Notes: generated from the sequence alone by a model not told the origin. A DNA stretch of 64,000 bases from Abelmoschus esculentus (GCA_035048815.1 JAUCBN010000042.1:10323501-10387500); one strand, 5' to 3'; counted from the stretch's first letter, positions 21,001 to 31,941 are shown. A program made the numbers and translations.

Positions 21001-22417
21001 AGAATTATATGCTACTGACCCTGATTTTGGAGAAAGATATACATTGTGTGAAAAGGGTGCAGATGAGAAATTTTATCGACATGATGATTATCTTTTCAAA
21101 GAAGGAAGACTCTGCATTCCTCAAGGGTCAATTCGAGAGGTCCTAATTCGAGAAGCTCATGAAGGAGGACTTATGGGACACTTTGGAGTCACCAAGACGT
21201 TACACATTCTCAAGGAGCACCTATTCTGGCCAAAGATGCGACGAGACGTCGAAAGGATGTGTGAACGATGCGTGACATGTAAGAAAGCAAAGTCGAAGGT
21301 ATTACCACACGGTTTGTACTTACCTTTACCTATTCCCGACTCCCCCTGGACTGATATATCTATGGATTTTGTGTTGGGATTGCCTAGGACTAGGACAGGT
21401 AGAGATAGTATCTTTGTTGTGGTTGACAGGTTCTCAAAGATGGCACACTTCATTGCGTGTCATAAGACCGATGATGCTGTTAATGTGGCTAACTTGTTCT
21501 TTAAGGAAATTGTGCGTTTACATGGTATTCCTAGGTCGATTGTTTCTGACAGGGATGTAAAATTCTTGAGTCACTTCTGGAGGACTCTTTGGAGCAAATT
21601 AGGTACGAAACTTATGTTTTCTACTACTTGTCATCCCCAAACTGATGGACAAACTGAGGTTGTTAATCGTATTTTATCTACTTTACTCCGTTCCATCATC
21701 AAAAAGAATATTAAGACGTGGGAAGATTGTTTGCCGCATGTTGAATTTGCATATAACCATGCCGTTCATTCTGCTACTAAAATGTCACCTTTTGAGGTTG
21801 TTTATGGATTTAATCCTATCACTCCTCTCGATATGTTGCCTTTGCCATATGAACAAGTGACGAATAGGGACGGACAATCCAAGGCTGATTATGTAAAGAA
21901 GTTGCATCAACAGGTTAAAGATAACCTTGAACGAAGGACTCAACAATACGAGAAGCAAGCGAACAAAGGACGTAAGCGAGTTACCTTCGATGTTGGAGAT
22001 TGGGTTTGGATTCACTTCCGAAAGGAACGTTTTCCAACCCAACGACGGTCCAAGCTGTTACCACGAGGAGATGGTCCTTTTCAAGTGGTTGAGAAAGTGA
22101 ACGACAATGCTTACAAGTTGGACTTGCCGGGTGAATACAATGTAAGTGCTACATTTAATGTTTCCGACTTATCCCCTTTTAATGATTCTGCAGATTTGAG
22201 GACAAATCCTTTTCAAGAAGGGGGGGATGATGTGAGCACATCTACACAAGCTCAATCAGCTGATCCGGAGGTCTTACCATCAGGACCCATCACTCGATCA
22301 AAGGCTAAGCAATTCAGGGAAGTTCTTATTCTTAAATGTTTACAAGTCTCAGAATCCCTTAATAATGCATATGCCTTAGAGAATAAACTTTACACTATGT
22401 TACATACTGATGTGTAA
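18014..22417 (+). CDS. Gag-pol polyprotein of the CRM-like retrotransposon (1,467 aa)
   Basis: The start is the first in-frame ATG (context ACAATGGC); the frame is open 22 codons further up but without an ATG. From residue 1: gag core about 97-258 (WESKVEHVF, WWDQL, LKQG); CCHC knuckle 330-343; aspartic protease with D427-GGS instead of the common DTG/DSG; reverse transcriptase about 661-864 with YFDD at 787-790; RNase H from 866 (ECDASG, D868); integrase with zinc site (H1049, H1056, C1086, C1089) and catalytic D1118, D1179, E1215 (DD35E spacing); GPF module from G1354. The last 63 residues are encoded in the 3' LTR and include GPITRSKAK. The frame has no stop or shift. About 68 residues present in the older relative (380-583) are missing after Q864, removing the thumb/connection region, so reverse transcriptase is probably defective. 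Confidence 0.95.
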   Translation: MAGSNGDRDDQQQNDVQPSLMMQAMLREVRRVVQSEIEQLHVRMDKIEGSQNNSHDDNNDDVEEVQEPRQNAPRTNGRRVQHQAQLGDNLNNIKVAIPPFQGRSDPDAYLAWESKVEHVFDCYNYSDQKKVQLAAMEFVDYALIWWDQLILSRRRTGEGPINTWAEMKRILRKRFVPSHYHRDLFQRLQTLKQGNRSVEDYFKDMEMAMMRANIEEDREATMARFLSGLNTDIANAVELQHYVELDEMVQMAIKVERQQRRKMSSSRSNNSFRPPSNSVFNPSNNFRKQVPFQNKEKGETSKPKAPIVDVGRGKQNAQPERPERSRDIQCFKCLGRGHIASQCPNRKTMLMLENGEIESESDNEEHEPLHEEDKDDADDALDTYMTGEALVIKRSLNATPTQDDQQRENIFHTRCLINDKVCVVIIDGGSCTNVASSFMVDKLGLKTMKHPKPYRLQWLNDGGEVRVTRQVSVPFTIGRYKDEILCDVVSMDACHLLLGRPWQYDKGTLHDGITNRYSFTHAGKKITLAPLTPSQVQEDQVRLRKNVEEAKTERKKTNVYASGKDIRKCLSSQQTLLILMYKEYCLLSDIPNDLPASITSLLQEFEDVFPDETPSGLPPIRGIEHQIDFIPGATIPNRPAYRSNPEETKELQKQITELMEKGYIRESLSPCAVPVLLVPKKDGTWRMCVDCRAVNQITIKYRHPIPRLDDMLDELCGATIFSKIDLKSGYHQIRMREGDEWKTAFKTKLGLYEWLVMPFGLTNAPSTFMRLMNHVLRSYIGKYCVVYFDDILIYSKSLQDHEEHLRNVLGTLRKERLFGNLKKCMFCTDKVTFLGFIMTAQGVEVDPEKVKAIQDWPRPTSISQIECDASGIGIGAVLSQEKRPIAYFSEKLSGATLNYPVYDKEMYALIRALETWQHYLLPKEFVIHTDHEALKHITGQHKLNKRHAKWVEFLESFPYVIRYKKGKDNVVADALSRRYALLNYLDSHLIGFAYIKELYATDPDFGERYTLCEKGADEKFYRHDDYLFKEGRLCIPQGSIREVLIREAHEGGLMGHFGVTKTLHILKEHLFWPKMRRDVERMCERCVTCKKAKSKVLPHGLYLPLPIPDSPWTDISMDFVLGLPRTRTGRDSIFVVVDRFSKMAHFIACHKTDDAVNVANLFFKEIVRLHGIPRSIVSDRDVKFLSHFWRTLWSKLGTKLMFSTTCHPQTDGQTEVVNRILSTLLRSIIKKNIKTWEDCLPHVEFAYNHAVHSATKMSPFEVVYGFNPITPLDMLPLPYEQVTNRDGQSKADYVKKLHQQVKDNLERRTQQYEKQANKGRKRVTFDVGDWVWIHFRKERFPTQRRSKLLPRGDGPFQVVEKVNDNAYKLDLPGEYNVSATFNVSDLSPFNDSADLRTNPFQEGGDDVSTSTQAQSADPEVLPSGPITRSKAKQFREVLILKCLQVSESLNNAYALENKLYTMLHTDV
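22215..22227 (+). other. Polypurine tract of the CRM-like element
   Basis: AAGAAGGGGGGGA directly before the TGATGTG start of the 3' LTR. It lies inside the gag-pol frame, encoding QEGGD. Confidence 0.9.
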
Positions 22418-23773
22418 CATCTTGTAACTATATAGTACTTAAGCTAGTATTGTGTTTATTAAGCATGTAAATAGGTGTGTTTTCAATAAGTTCAATAAGA
22501 ACACAAGCTCATAATCATGTTTCTTTAGCTTGTTACATGTTTTCCAATATGATAACTATGTTTTTCAGCTTGTTTTAACTTTCTTTAATAAGTTTACAAT
22601 ACTTATGATGGTATAACTTTTGTTTTCTCATAGGCACAAGGAAGAGTACCAAATGAAGGACTTCACCTTAGCTCGGAAAAAGCTCAATGGATTTCTAGCA
22701 GCTCGTTTCAGCTCAACTAATCCTCAACACTTCAGCTAGCTGAATTCAGCTCAACTCAGCTCCATTCAGCTCAACTCCAGCTCTACTAGCTCAACTCAAG
22801 CTGGTGAGTCCCGGGATAGCTCAAAGGTGTCCTCCACGTGGGAGAGTGTGTCATGGTCATGTGACCAGCATGAGGGGCGTCCACCATCCTTCCAAGCATG
22901 TGCATGGCATGTGGCAGATTCAAATTTCAAGATTTCCCTCCTTGAAGTTGGCGTCAAAGTAAGATAAGGACAAGGAGTTATTTCCTTTGAATTTCACACA
23001 TAAAACACATGTGTTAAATGTTTGAAATTCAGTCTTCCCTCCCTCCAAAACCAGCCGGCCACAAAGGATAAGGATGAGTAGTTTTCTCATCCACATTTAA
23101 CATAATTAACACATGTTAATTGTGCTTACATTTCAGCCACTCATCTGAAACTTCCAATTCAATTCTGGCCAAGTATTCTAGGCGCCAACTCCCTTGTACT
23201 AGCCTATATATATGTATACTTTGTAATGTAAAAAAAAAAGACAATTTGAATGAAATTTACTTTTGTGAGAATTTCTCTCATTTCGGTTCTTTTGAGAACT
23301 TTCTGACTTCTCAAGTTCGTTGCTTGCGTGGTCAACCCCTTTGATACTTTGGGTTCTCGGTTGTAGATAATCGAAGGGTCCAAGTCCGTCTGAAGCAAGT
23401 TCAAGATAAGGTTCGGGTTCGTTCAACAGATTGTTCGAGTTCATCCTTGGAGTTTGTTTCATTTTATTTCTTTTCCTTGTTTTTATTTCATTTTCGTACT
23501 ACCCCTTGCAACCTATTTTTCAACCTTGTCAGAAACTTCATTTCTCACCATTCACCTCACCAAAGACCAATCCTAGCCATAACCAAACCAATACTTTCAG
23601 CGTTCCACCATTGTCAACTTCTCCGAGCCTTCATCTTCTACATTCTGTCTACCTAAATTTTCCAGCCCTTTTAAACACCAATTTGCAGCCATGCTTATTG
23701 CAGGAGACATCTTACTTCAATCCTAGATCCGAAACAATCAAGAAGGCGTCCTCAACAAGGAGCCCTCTTATCA
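22228..23773 (+). repeat. 3' LTR of the CRM-like element
   Basis: 1,546 bases, offset 6,386 from the 5' LTR with no indel. I found no substitution in the stretches compared. Its first 190 bases complete the gag-pol frame (stop at 22415-22417). TATA box at 23205-23213. Confidence 0.95.
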
Positions 23774-23778
23774 CCTCT
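23774..23778. repeat. Target-site duplication, right copy (CCTCT)
   Basis: Matches 15837-15841. Satellite monomer text resumes straight after. Confidence 0.9.
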
Positions 23779-24738
23779 CTTTGAGCGTATGTTGCGATAA
23801 TTGACCCATTTATTCGAGTGTTTGTTATAATGAACCGCCCCTGTCTTTAAGCGTATACTGTGATGGACGACCCCTCTCTTCTAGAGTGTGCCATATTGAA
23901 TAGTCCCTCACTTTGAGCGTTTGACGTGATGGATATTCCCTCTCTTTCAGCGTATATCGCGATGAAAGACCCCTCTCTTCGAGGGCATGACATGGTGAAC
24001 AATCCCTCTCTTTGAGCGTATATGGTGATGGACAACCGCTCTCTTTGAGCATAAGTCACGATGAATGACCCCTCTCTTTGAGTACACATCATAATAAACA
24101 ATCCCTCTCTTCGAGCTTATACCATGATCGATGACCCCTGTCTTTGAGCGTATGTCGCGATGAATGACCCCTCTCTTCGAGAGCATGTCATGTTGAACGG
24201 TCCCTCTCTTTTAGCGTATACCGTGATGGACGACCCCTCTCATTGAGCGTATGTCGCGATGAAGGACCCCTCTATTCGAGTGCATGGCATGGTGAGCGGT
24301 CCCTCTCTTTAGGCATATACCATGATAGAAGACCCCTCTTTTTGAGCGTACGTCTCGATGAATGACCCGTCTCTTTCAGTGCATGTCATAATCAATGGTC
24401 CCTCTCTTTGAGCGTATACCATGATTGATGACCCTCTCTTTGAGCGTTTGTCGCGATGAATGACCCCTCTCTTCGAATGCTTTCCATGGTGAATGGTCCT
24501 TCTCTTTCAGAGTATACCGTGAGGGACGACCCCTCACTTTGAGCGAATGTCTCGATGAATGACCCCTCTCTTCGATTGTGTGTCATAATGAACGATCTCT
24601 TTCTTAGATCGTATACCGTGATGGACGACCCTTCTCTTTGAGCGTATGTCGCTATGAATGACCCATCTCTTCGAGTGCGTCATGATGAATGGTCCTCTCT
24701 TTGAGCTTGTACCGTGATGGACGACCCCTCTCTTTGTG
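23774..24738. repeat. 33-bp satellite array, block 3 (right of the CRM-like element)
   Basis: About 29 monomers continuing block 2. The block ends inside a monomer (...CCTCTCTTTG) at the edge of an inverted gypsy remnant. Confidence 0.95.
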
Positions 24739-25140
24739 TTTCTTTGACATAGTTGTCAAAACACTTTTGAACTGAGCTAGACTTTCGGGACTGAAAGAAA
24801 TAGAAGTTTTTGGCTTGTTTCGTGATAAACTTCTGGAATTGAACGAAGATGTGCTGGGCTTGATTGACTCAGAACTTCGAACAACGCCTCTTTGTTGGGA
24901 GATGAATTTCTTCTCACAAGATTTTTGGTTCCATTTTGATGTACAACTAGAGACAGATTGAGGGTTGTCTCTCCGATTTATTTTTCTTTTTCCCTTCAAT
25001 GGAGTGGTTTATCTCCGATGAGATTCTATCTCAAGGCGATCCAAACTCTTGTGAATAGGATCAAAAGCTTGTTGCATCACCTTTGCCATTGCTTCTAGCA
25101 ACTCATGGTTTTGTAAATTGGAAATTCCTTTCACCACTAT
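24739..25140 (-). pseudogene. Decayed gypsy gag N-terminal fragment
   Basis: In broken minus-strand frames one can read NHELLEAMAKVMQQAFDPIHKSLDRLE-like gag sequence (about 25110-25030), then a Ser/Lys-rich segment (RRDNPQSVSSCTSK..., 24999-24760). A frame running from 24999 into the satellite to 24652 is a chance fusion with monomer sequence. No intact domain remains. Confidence 0.55.
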
Positions 25141-25602
25141 GATCAGATCTTTGTGACATGATTAGATAAAAAAATTAAACTTTACCGGCACATATCCACA
25201 CCTTTCCACTCCAAAGAAAATGCATTCACACTCGTGTTTCACTCGGGATAGGCTTTATCCCTTGATGTTAAACTCTTGCCTTTAACCACTCTTGCTCTCT
25301 TTTCTAAGTTCGTGAAGAACTTACTCAAGGCTCAACAAGTGTTATTGTGGAATATGGCTGAAACAAATGGTTAGGATGAGAAACAAAGAAAATGAAGCAA
25401 ATAGGGGGATTAAGAATGAAGTAGCTATCTGGAAAAAAAAATGCGGTGAAAAAATCACAACCAAATATCTTTTTATACTTTTAGGATACGATCCCTCCCT
25501 CTTAAACCTTTCTTTGTTTTTAGATTTTTTTTTTCAATTCCTCTTCCTTTTTTTTTTGCAATTTTTTTGAAAATGGATCGAACAACTTACTGAATCGCTA
25601 TA

Positions 25603-25615
25603 GCTCTGATTACTA
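25603..25615 (-). other. Primer-binding-site-like sequence of the inverted gypsy remnant
   Basis: The minus strand reads TAGTAATCAGAGC. It differs from the CRM-like element's TGGTAATCAGAGC by one base and shares its extra A. Confidence 0.6.
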
Positions 25616-25889
25616 ATTAATACGAATCTAGTTGCGGAATATCCGAATTTGTATTTGTGATTACCCAATCTTGATTCTAGTAAGTAACTGAAATGAAAAA
25701 TAGGAATTTTGAAATGAAACTTACAAGATGATATGAAATGGATGGATATTGTGGTGAAATGGAATGATGATAATATGGTTGTTGTGTTTAGGATGAAATA
25801 TGGAAAATAAGGATGCATGGATGATGGAAGTGAAGAGATGGAATTTAATTGATGGTACGATGTAAACAAAGGAGGAACCAACACTAAAA

Positions 25890-28800
25890 AGCGAATGCCG
25901 TGACGGACGACTCCTCTCTTTGACCGTATGTCGCTATGAGTGATCCCTATCTTTGACTGCTTGACATGGTGAATGATCTCTCTCTTTAAGCATATACCGT
26001 GATGGATGTCCCCTCTCTTTTAGCGCATGTCGTGATGAATGACCCTCTCTTCAAGGGTATGTCATAATGAACGGTCCATTTCTTAGAGCGTATACCATGA
26101 TGGACGACACTTCTCTTTGAGCGTATGTTGCAATGAATGACCCCTCTCTTCAAGGGTATTTAATAATGAACGGTCTCCCTTTTTGAGCATATCCCATGAT
26201 GGACGACCCCTCTCTTTGAGCGTATGTCGTGATGAATGACCCATCTCTTCGAGTGCATGACAAAATTAATGGTCCCTTTCTTAGAGCGTATATCGTGATG
26301 GACCCTTCTCTTTGAGCATATGTCGCGCTGAATGACCCTACTCTTCGAGTGCATGTCAGAATGAACGGTCCCTTTCTTTGAGCGTATACCATGATGGAGG
26401 ACCCCTCTCTTTGAGCGTATGTCGCAGTGAATGACCCCTCTCTTCGAGAGTATGCCGTAATTATAGGTCTCTCTTTGAGTGTATACTGTGATGGACGACC
26501 CCCTCTCTTTGAACGTTTGTCGCAATGAATGACCCATCTCTTAGGGTGCATGTCATAATAAACAGTCCATTTGTAAGAGCGTATCCCGTGATGGACGATC
26601 CTTCTCTTTGAGCGTATGTCGCAATGATTGACCACCCTCTCTTTGAGTGCATGCAATAAGGAAACGGTCCCTTTCTTAGAGCGTATACCGTGATGGAAGA
26701 CACCTCTCTTTGAGAGTATAACCCTTTCTTAGTGCGTATATCGTGGTGGACGACCCCTCTCTTTGAACGTATGACGCGGTGAGTGACCGCTCTCTTAGAG
26801 AGTATGTCGTAATGGCCGGTCCTTCTCTTTGAGTGTATCCCGTGATGGAATGACCCCTCTCTTTAAGTGCATGTCAGTGTGAACGGTCCCTATCTTTGAG
26901 CGTATACGGTGATGGATGACCCCTCTCTTTGAGTGTGTGCCGCGATGAATGACCCATCTCTTCGAGTGCATGTCATAATGAACGGTCCTTTAGTGCGTAT
27001 ACCGTGATGAACGACCCTTCTCTTTGAGCATATGTCGCGATGAATGACCGCTCACTTCGAATGCATGTCATAATGAACGGTCCCATTCTTAGAGTGTATA
27101 CCGTGATGGACGACCCCTCTCTTTGGGAGTATCTCGCGATGAATGACCCCTGTCTTCGAGTGCATGTCATGTTAAACGTTCCCTCTCTTTGAGCGTATAC
27201 CGTGGTGGACGACCCCTCGCTTTGAGCGTGTGTCGCAATGAATGACCCCTCTCTTCGAGGGAATGTCATGCTGAACGTTTCCTCTCTTTGAGCGTATACC
27301 ATGATCGATGAACCCTCTTTTTGAGCGTATGTTGTGATGAAAGACCCCTCTCTTCGAGTGCAAGTCATGGTGACAATCCCTCTCTTTGGGCATATACCGT
27401 GATGGATGACCCCTCTCTTTCAACGTATGTCGTGATGAATGACACCTCTCTTGGAGTGCATGTCATAATGAACGGTCCCTTTCTTAGAGCGTATATCATG
27501 ATGGACGACACCTCTCTTTAAGCGTATACCCTCTCTTCGAGTGCATGCCATAATGAAAGGTCCCTTTCGTTGAGCGTATACCGTGATGACAACCCCTCTC
27601 TTTGAGCGTATGTCCCGATGAATGATCCCTATCTTCGAGAGTATGTCATAAAGATCAGTCTCTCTTTGAGCGTATACCATGATGGACGACCCCCTCTCTT
27701 TGAATGTATGTCGCGATGAATGACCCCTCTCTTCAGGTGCATGTCATAATAAACAGTCCATTTCTTAGAGCGTATCCCGTGATGGGCGATCCTTCTCTTT
27801 GAGCGTATGTCGCGATGATTGACCCCTCTCTTCGAGTGCATGTCATAATGAACGGTCCCTTTCTTAGAGCGTATACTGTGATGGACGAAACCTCTCTTTG
27901 AGCGTATAACCCTTTCTTAAAGTGTATATCGTGATGGACGACCCCTCTCTTTGAGTGTATGACACAGTGAGTGACCCTTCTCTTCGAGAGTATGTCGTAA
28001 TGACCGATCCCTCTCTTTGAGCGTATCCCGTGATGGAATTTCCCCTCTCTTTGAGTGCATATCATGGTGAACGATCTCTCTCTTTCGGCGTGTACCGTGA
28101 TGGACGACACCTCTCTTTAAACGTATGTCGCGATGAATGACTCCTTTGTTCGAGTGCATGTCATAATAAATACTCCCTTCATTAGAGTGTATCCCGTGAT
28201 GGACGACCCTATGTCCCGATGGATGACCCCTCTCTTTGAGTGCCTGTAAGTGTGAACGGTCCTCATATTTGAGCGTATATCGTGATGGACGACCCCTCTC
28301 TTTGAGTGTATTTCGCGATGAATGACCCATCTCTTCGCGTGCATGTCATAATGAACGGTCCTTTCTTAGGGCGTATACCGTGATGGACAACCTTCTCTTG
28401 GAGCGTATGTCGAGATGAATGACCGCACACTTTGATTGCTTGTCATAATGAACGGTCCCTTTCTTAGAGTGTATACCGTGATGGACGACCCCTCTCTTTA
28501 AGCGTATGTTGCGGTGAATGATCCCTCTCTTCGAGAGTATGCCATAATGAAAGGTCACTCTCTTTGAGCATATGCCGTGATGGACGAACCCTCTCATTAA
28601 ATGTATGTTGCAATGAAGGAACCCTCTATTCGAGTGCATGTCACGGTGAGCGGTCCCTCTCTTTAGGCGTTTACCGTGATGGAAGACCCCTCGCTTTGAG
28701 CGTATGTCACGATTAATGACCCTTCTCTTCGAGGGCTTATCATACTGAACGGTTCCTTTCTTTGAGCAGATACCGTGATCGATGACCCCTCTTTTTGAGC

Positions 28801-29576
28801 TATGTCGCGATGAATGACCCCTTTCTTCGAGTGCAAGTCATGGTGAACAATCCCTCTCTTTGAGCATATACCGTGATGAACGACCCCTGTCTTTGAGCGT
28901 ATGTCGCGCTGGATGACCCCTCTCTTCTAGTGCATGTCATAATGAACGGTCCCTTTCTTAGAGCGTATGTCGTGATGGACGACCCTTCTCTTTGAGTGTA
29001 TGTCGCGATGAATGTCCCCTCTCTTCGAGTGCATGTTATAATGAACGATCCCTTTCTTAGAGCGTATGTCGTTCTGGACGACCCTTCTCTTTGAGTGTAT
29101 GTCGCGATGAATGACCCCTCTCTTCGATTGCATGTCATAATGAAAGGTCCCTTTCTTAGAGCGTATACCTTGATGGACAACACTTCATTTTGATCGTATG
29201 TCGCGATGAATGTCCCCTCTCTTCGAGTGCATGTCATAATGAAAGGTCCCTTTCTTAGAGCGCATACTGTGATGGATGACCCTTCTCTTTGAGCGTATGT
29301 CGCGGTGAATGACCACTCTCTTCGAACATATTTCATAATGAACTGTCCCTTTCTTAGAGCATATCTCGTGATGGATGACGTTTCTCTTTGAGTGTATGTC
29401 GCAGTGATTGACCCCTCTCTTCAAGCATATTTCATAATGAACGGTTCCTCTCTTTGAGCGTATGTCGTGATGGATGACCCTCTCTTTGAGTATATGTCGC
29501 GTTGAATGACCCCTCTCTTCGAGTGCATGCCATATTGAACGGTCCCTTTCTTAGCGCGTATACCATGATGGACGAC
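25890..29576. repeat. 33-bp satellite array, block 4
   Basis: About 110 monomers with the same A/B/C order. There are several local unit losses, for example short junctions near 27530 and 28210 where part of a unit is missing. It is interrupted at 29576 by a solo LTR and resumes in register at 31942. Confidence 0.95.
29572..29576. repeat. Target-site duplication, left copy (ACGAC)
   Basis: ACGAC before TGTAATCACC, repeated at 31942-31946. Merging the two restores the satellite text GATGGACGACC. Confidence 0.8.
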
Positions 29577-30980
29577 TGTAATCACCATTTCTATCCGGGT
29601 CTAACTTGTTACTTTTATTTTTAAAATAATGGTCTTGGACGCTTTAATTTTTTATGGATATTAATATATTGGGCATATATTTTACATTAATATTTTATGT
29701 TTGTACGTGTGTTTATTATAATAATAAGTGTACTACGCATGGTAATATTCTACCTTACTATTTGTTTAAGTTTTACCGGTGTGTGTATATATATAATATG
29801 TACTTGTAGATATTATGAAATCATCAAATGTGATATATTATGTTGCATAACTATGCATTAATAATGTATGTAATATATTTATGTTTGTATGTGCATCATG
29901 TTTGGTTTATTTTGCAAATATTAAATACGTATTGAGTCATGTATATATATTGTATGGCAATTAATGGTGTTACTAATATTCATGTATAATATTATTATAA
30001 TAATAAACCCAATGTAAAATATAAAAAATATTATTATAAAATTAAAAAAGCCTAATAATATTAATTGTCCATGTTCAATTAACAACCCACATTAAAGCCC
30101 AATATAATAAAACCCTTACTAATTTGCCCTACCTTTGCAGCCGCCTTCCAAATTTGTGCCATTGGATTAGATTATGATCAATGGTTAGATTGAAGAAGAA
30201 AGAGACCATTCAGCTCCCCAAGGCGAGTACCAAGCACGCTACTGCCGTTCTATCTTTCCTTACGGCCGTTCAAGTCCCCACGCACCCAACAACCGAGGTG
30301 TTGATTGTTGACCTCCCGCTGCCACCAGATTTTATGCCGATTATGCGGCCGCCGCTCATGCACAGAATCAAGAAAGGAAATGGTTAATATCACCAAGAAA
30401 ATCAAATTTGGAAACCCCTAATCAGATGTAATCAAAGATCTAAAATCCTAGGATCTATGACCGGATTTTCCGGATTTGTAAACGGGGGTAAAAATCCCAG
30501 AACTTCTTTGTAAGAGAACCAACATCAATAGAAAAAAAAATCCTCGATTTCTAGAGGTAAATATTTTTTGTTCTTTCGATCTCGCACACATACAAAGCTA
30601 AAAACAACAAAACAAGTAGAAGAAAGGATCTTACCTTTCGGATCTGAACCGTCGCTGCCGTACGTGGTGTCCGAGGTTGGTGTCACCGATGAACAACACC
30701 AATCTTTCATCCCTTTCTCTTTTTCTTTCGAAACAACCTCCAAGTTATTGACGAGGGAGACTTTGACTCAAATAAGTATTGAAAATGGTAGGATTTTCTC
30801 AAAAATGGTTTTGTATGGAGTTCAAATCTGAACCCTTCGACTTAAGGTCTGATTTTGAGTGAAGGAAAGGAATAAACATTCTTTTTTGAAAGTGGGTTTA
30901 AGTTTCCAGGTGGGTCATGATTCTTTTATGGAAGAACATGAGTTTTGGTTTTTCTTTTTAAGAAATATAACGTTTTGGGG

Positions 30981-30990
30981 TATAAAGGGG
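30981..30990 (+). promoter_or_regulatory. TATA box in the solo LTR
   Basis: TATAAAGGGG in the context TTTTGGGGTATAAAGGGGATG. It is the best core-promoter match in the block and the reason for preferring plus orientation. Confidence 0.45.
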
Positions 30991-31593
30991 ATGAACAACA
31001 CTTGATGTTCGTCTAAAATCTCAGAGAATTTTAAGCATTTTTGTTGCAGTGAAGGTTGAAATGAAGTTTTCTAAAATATTTTCTTTTATATTTCACAAAA
31101 TATGGTATAAATATTTATTAAATTCTCATTTAATTTCTTTGTATTTTAAAAATTATATAAAAATTTCCATTAATCTCTGTTATTTTCTCTTTTTCCTAAA
31201 CGGTAGCAAACGTCTTTAATTTCTAGTATGGACTGTTGTGCTAATTTTGTACATTTTCAAGTTTATTTTTTTTCTAAAGTTTAAATATATTATAGATGGT
31301 AAATATGGTAAATATGTTTCCTTATATATGTTTTATATATTTTCCAAAAACATTAACCTGTACCTTATATATATATTATTTTATTATTTGTGTAATTTGT
31401 CGTTTTATTTTATATTATGATATCTTTATTTAATCAAATATATATGTATATATGCATGTTCATGTGTATCACTAGTTATGTATACACGCATCCTTGTTTT
31501 ATTTAATTTATTCATAAGCATGTCGTTTTGTTTTATCCTATATATATTACATGGTCTGTAAATCAAAAGAAGTTGTTGCTTGTATGTGTATTT

Positions 31594-31696
31594 ATTTATG
31601 TTTGATTCTTCATATTGAGGTAGTCATCCTATTATTTCTATGCCACGTTGATAGAATAATAACGATATTTATGTTTGATTCTTCATATTGAGGTAA
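31594..31696 (+). repeat. Short direct repeat in the solo LTR
   Basis: ATTTATGTTTGATTCTTCAT followed by ATTGAGGTA occurs twice, starting near 31594 and 31667 (73-base spacing). It is a local tandem duplication inside the LTR. Confidence 0.6.
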
Positions 31697-31941
31697 TCAT
31701 TCCCAAGCAGAACCAACTCCTCAACCCTTTTTTAAAATAAATCTTTGGTTTTCCTTTTAAGGTGTCCAGTCTACCTTAGTAACCGGTGGTGGCTCCAAAT
31801 TTATTTTTCCAAAAGAATTTAAATTTTTTAAATAACATTTTCGAAGGGGATTAAACCAATAGCACTAAAGACCTTGTACTCCCTAATACTTTTCAAATTA
31901 ATTTCTCGTTTTCATCTTTCAAACTGAAAAAGGTCGCTACA

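Larger units (their letters stand above)
15842..23773 (+). mobile_element. Full-length CRM-like Ty3/gypsy retrotransposon, 7,932 bp, recent insertion
   Basis: A complete element: two 1,546-bp LTRs, primer-binding site, A-rich leader, one uninterrupted gag-pol frame, polypurine tract and 5-bp target-site duplication. Several features point to the CRM (centromeric retrotransposon) branch of chromoviruses: an LTR starting TGATG, a polyprotein that extends into the 3' LTR, an integrase with a GPF module but no standard chromodomain, and a final RSKAK-containing tail. The LTRs have the same length and I saw no mismatch, so the insertion is young. It probably cannot move unaided, because about 68 codons between reverse transcriptase and RNase H are missing. 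Confidence 0.92.
24739..25889 (-). mobile_element. Inverted Ty3/gypsy 5' remnant (partial LTR, primer-binding site, leader, gag start)
   Basis: On the minus strand, from right to left: an LTR-like segment starting TGTTGGTTCC near 25885, a primer-binding-site-like stretch at 25603-25615, a leader, then a decayed gag start. The leader at 25200-25260 is clearly related to 17878-17935 (both contain CCGAGTGAAACACGAGTGT, then TTTCTTTGGAGTG). The gag part is cut by satellite at 24739. No target-site duplication was found, so the right edge is approximate and the left edge is a truncation. Confidence 0.7.
29577..31941. mobile_element. Probable solo LTR, 2,365 bp
   Basis: An AT-rich non-satellite block starting TGTAATC and ending GCTACA, with short TGTA/TACA inverted ends and ACGAC on both sides. 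It has no primer-binding site, polypurine tract or pol sequence. A TATA box at 30981 suggests plus orientation. Open frames at 30181-30387 (68 codons) and 30568-30831 (87 codons) match nothing I recognise. The size fits LTRs of some large gypsy families. An unclassified non-coding transposon with 5-bp duplications is the alternative. Confidence 0.7.

Noticed and set aside
30181..30831. 68- and 87-codon frames inside the solo LTR as host genes
   Set aside because: They are short and unlike any family I know. The surrounding block is bounded by LTR-like ends and a target-site duplication.
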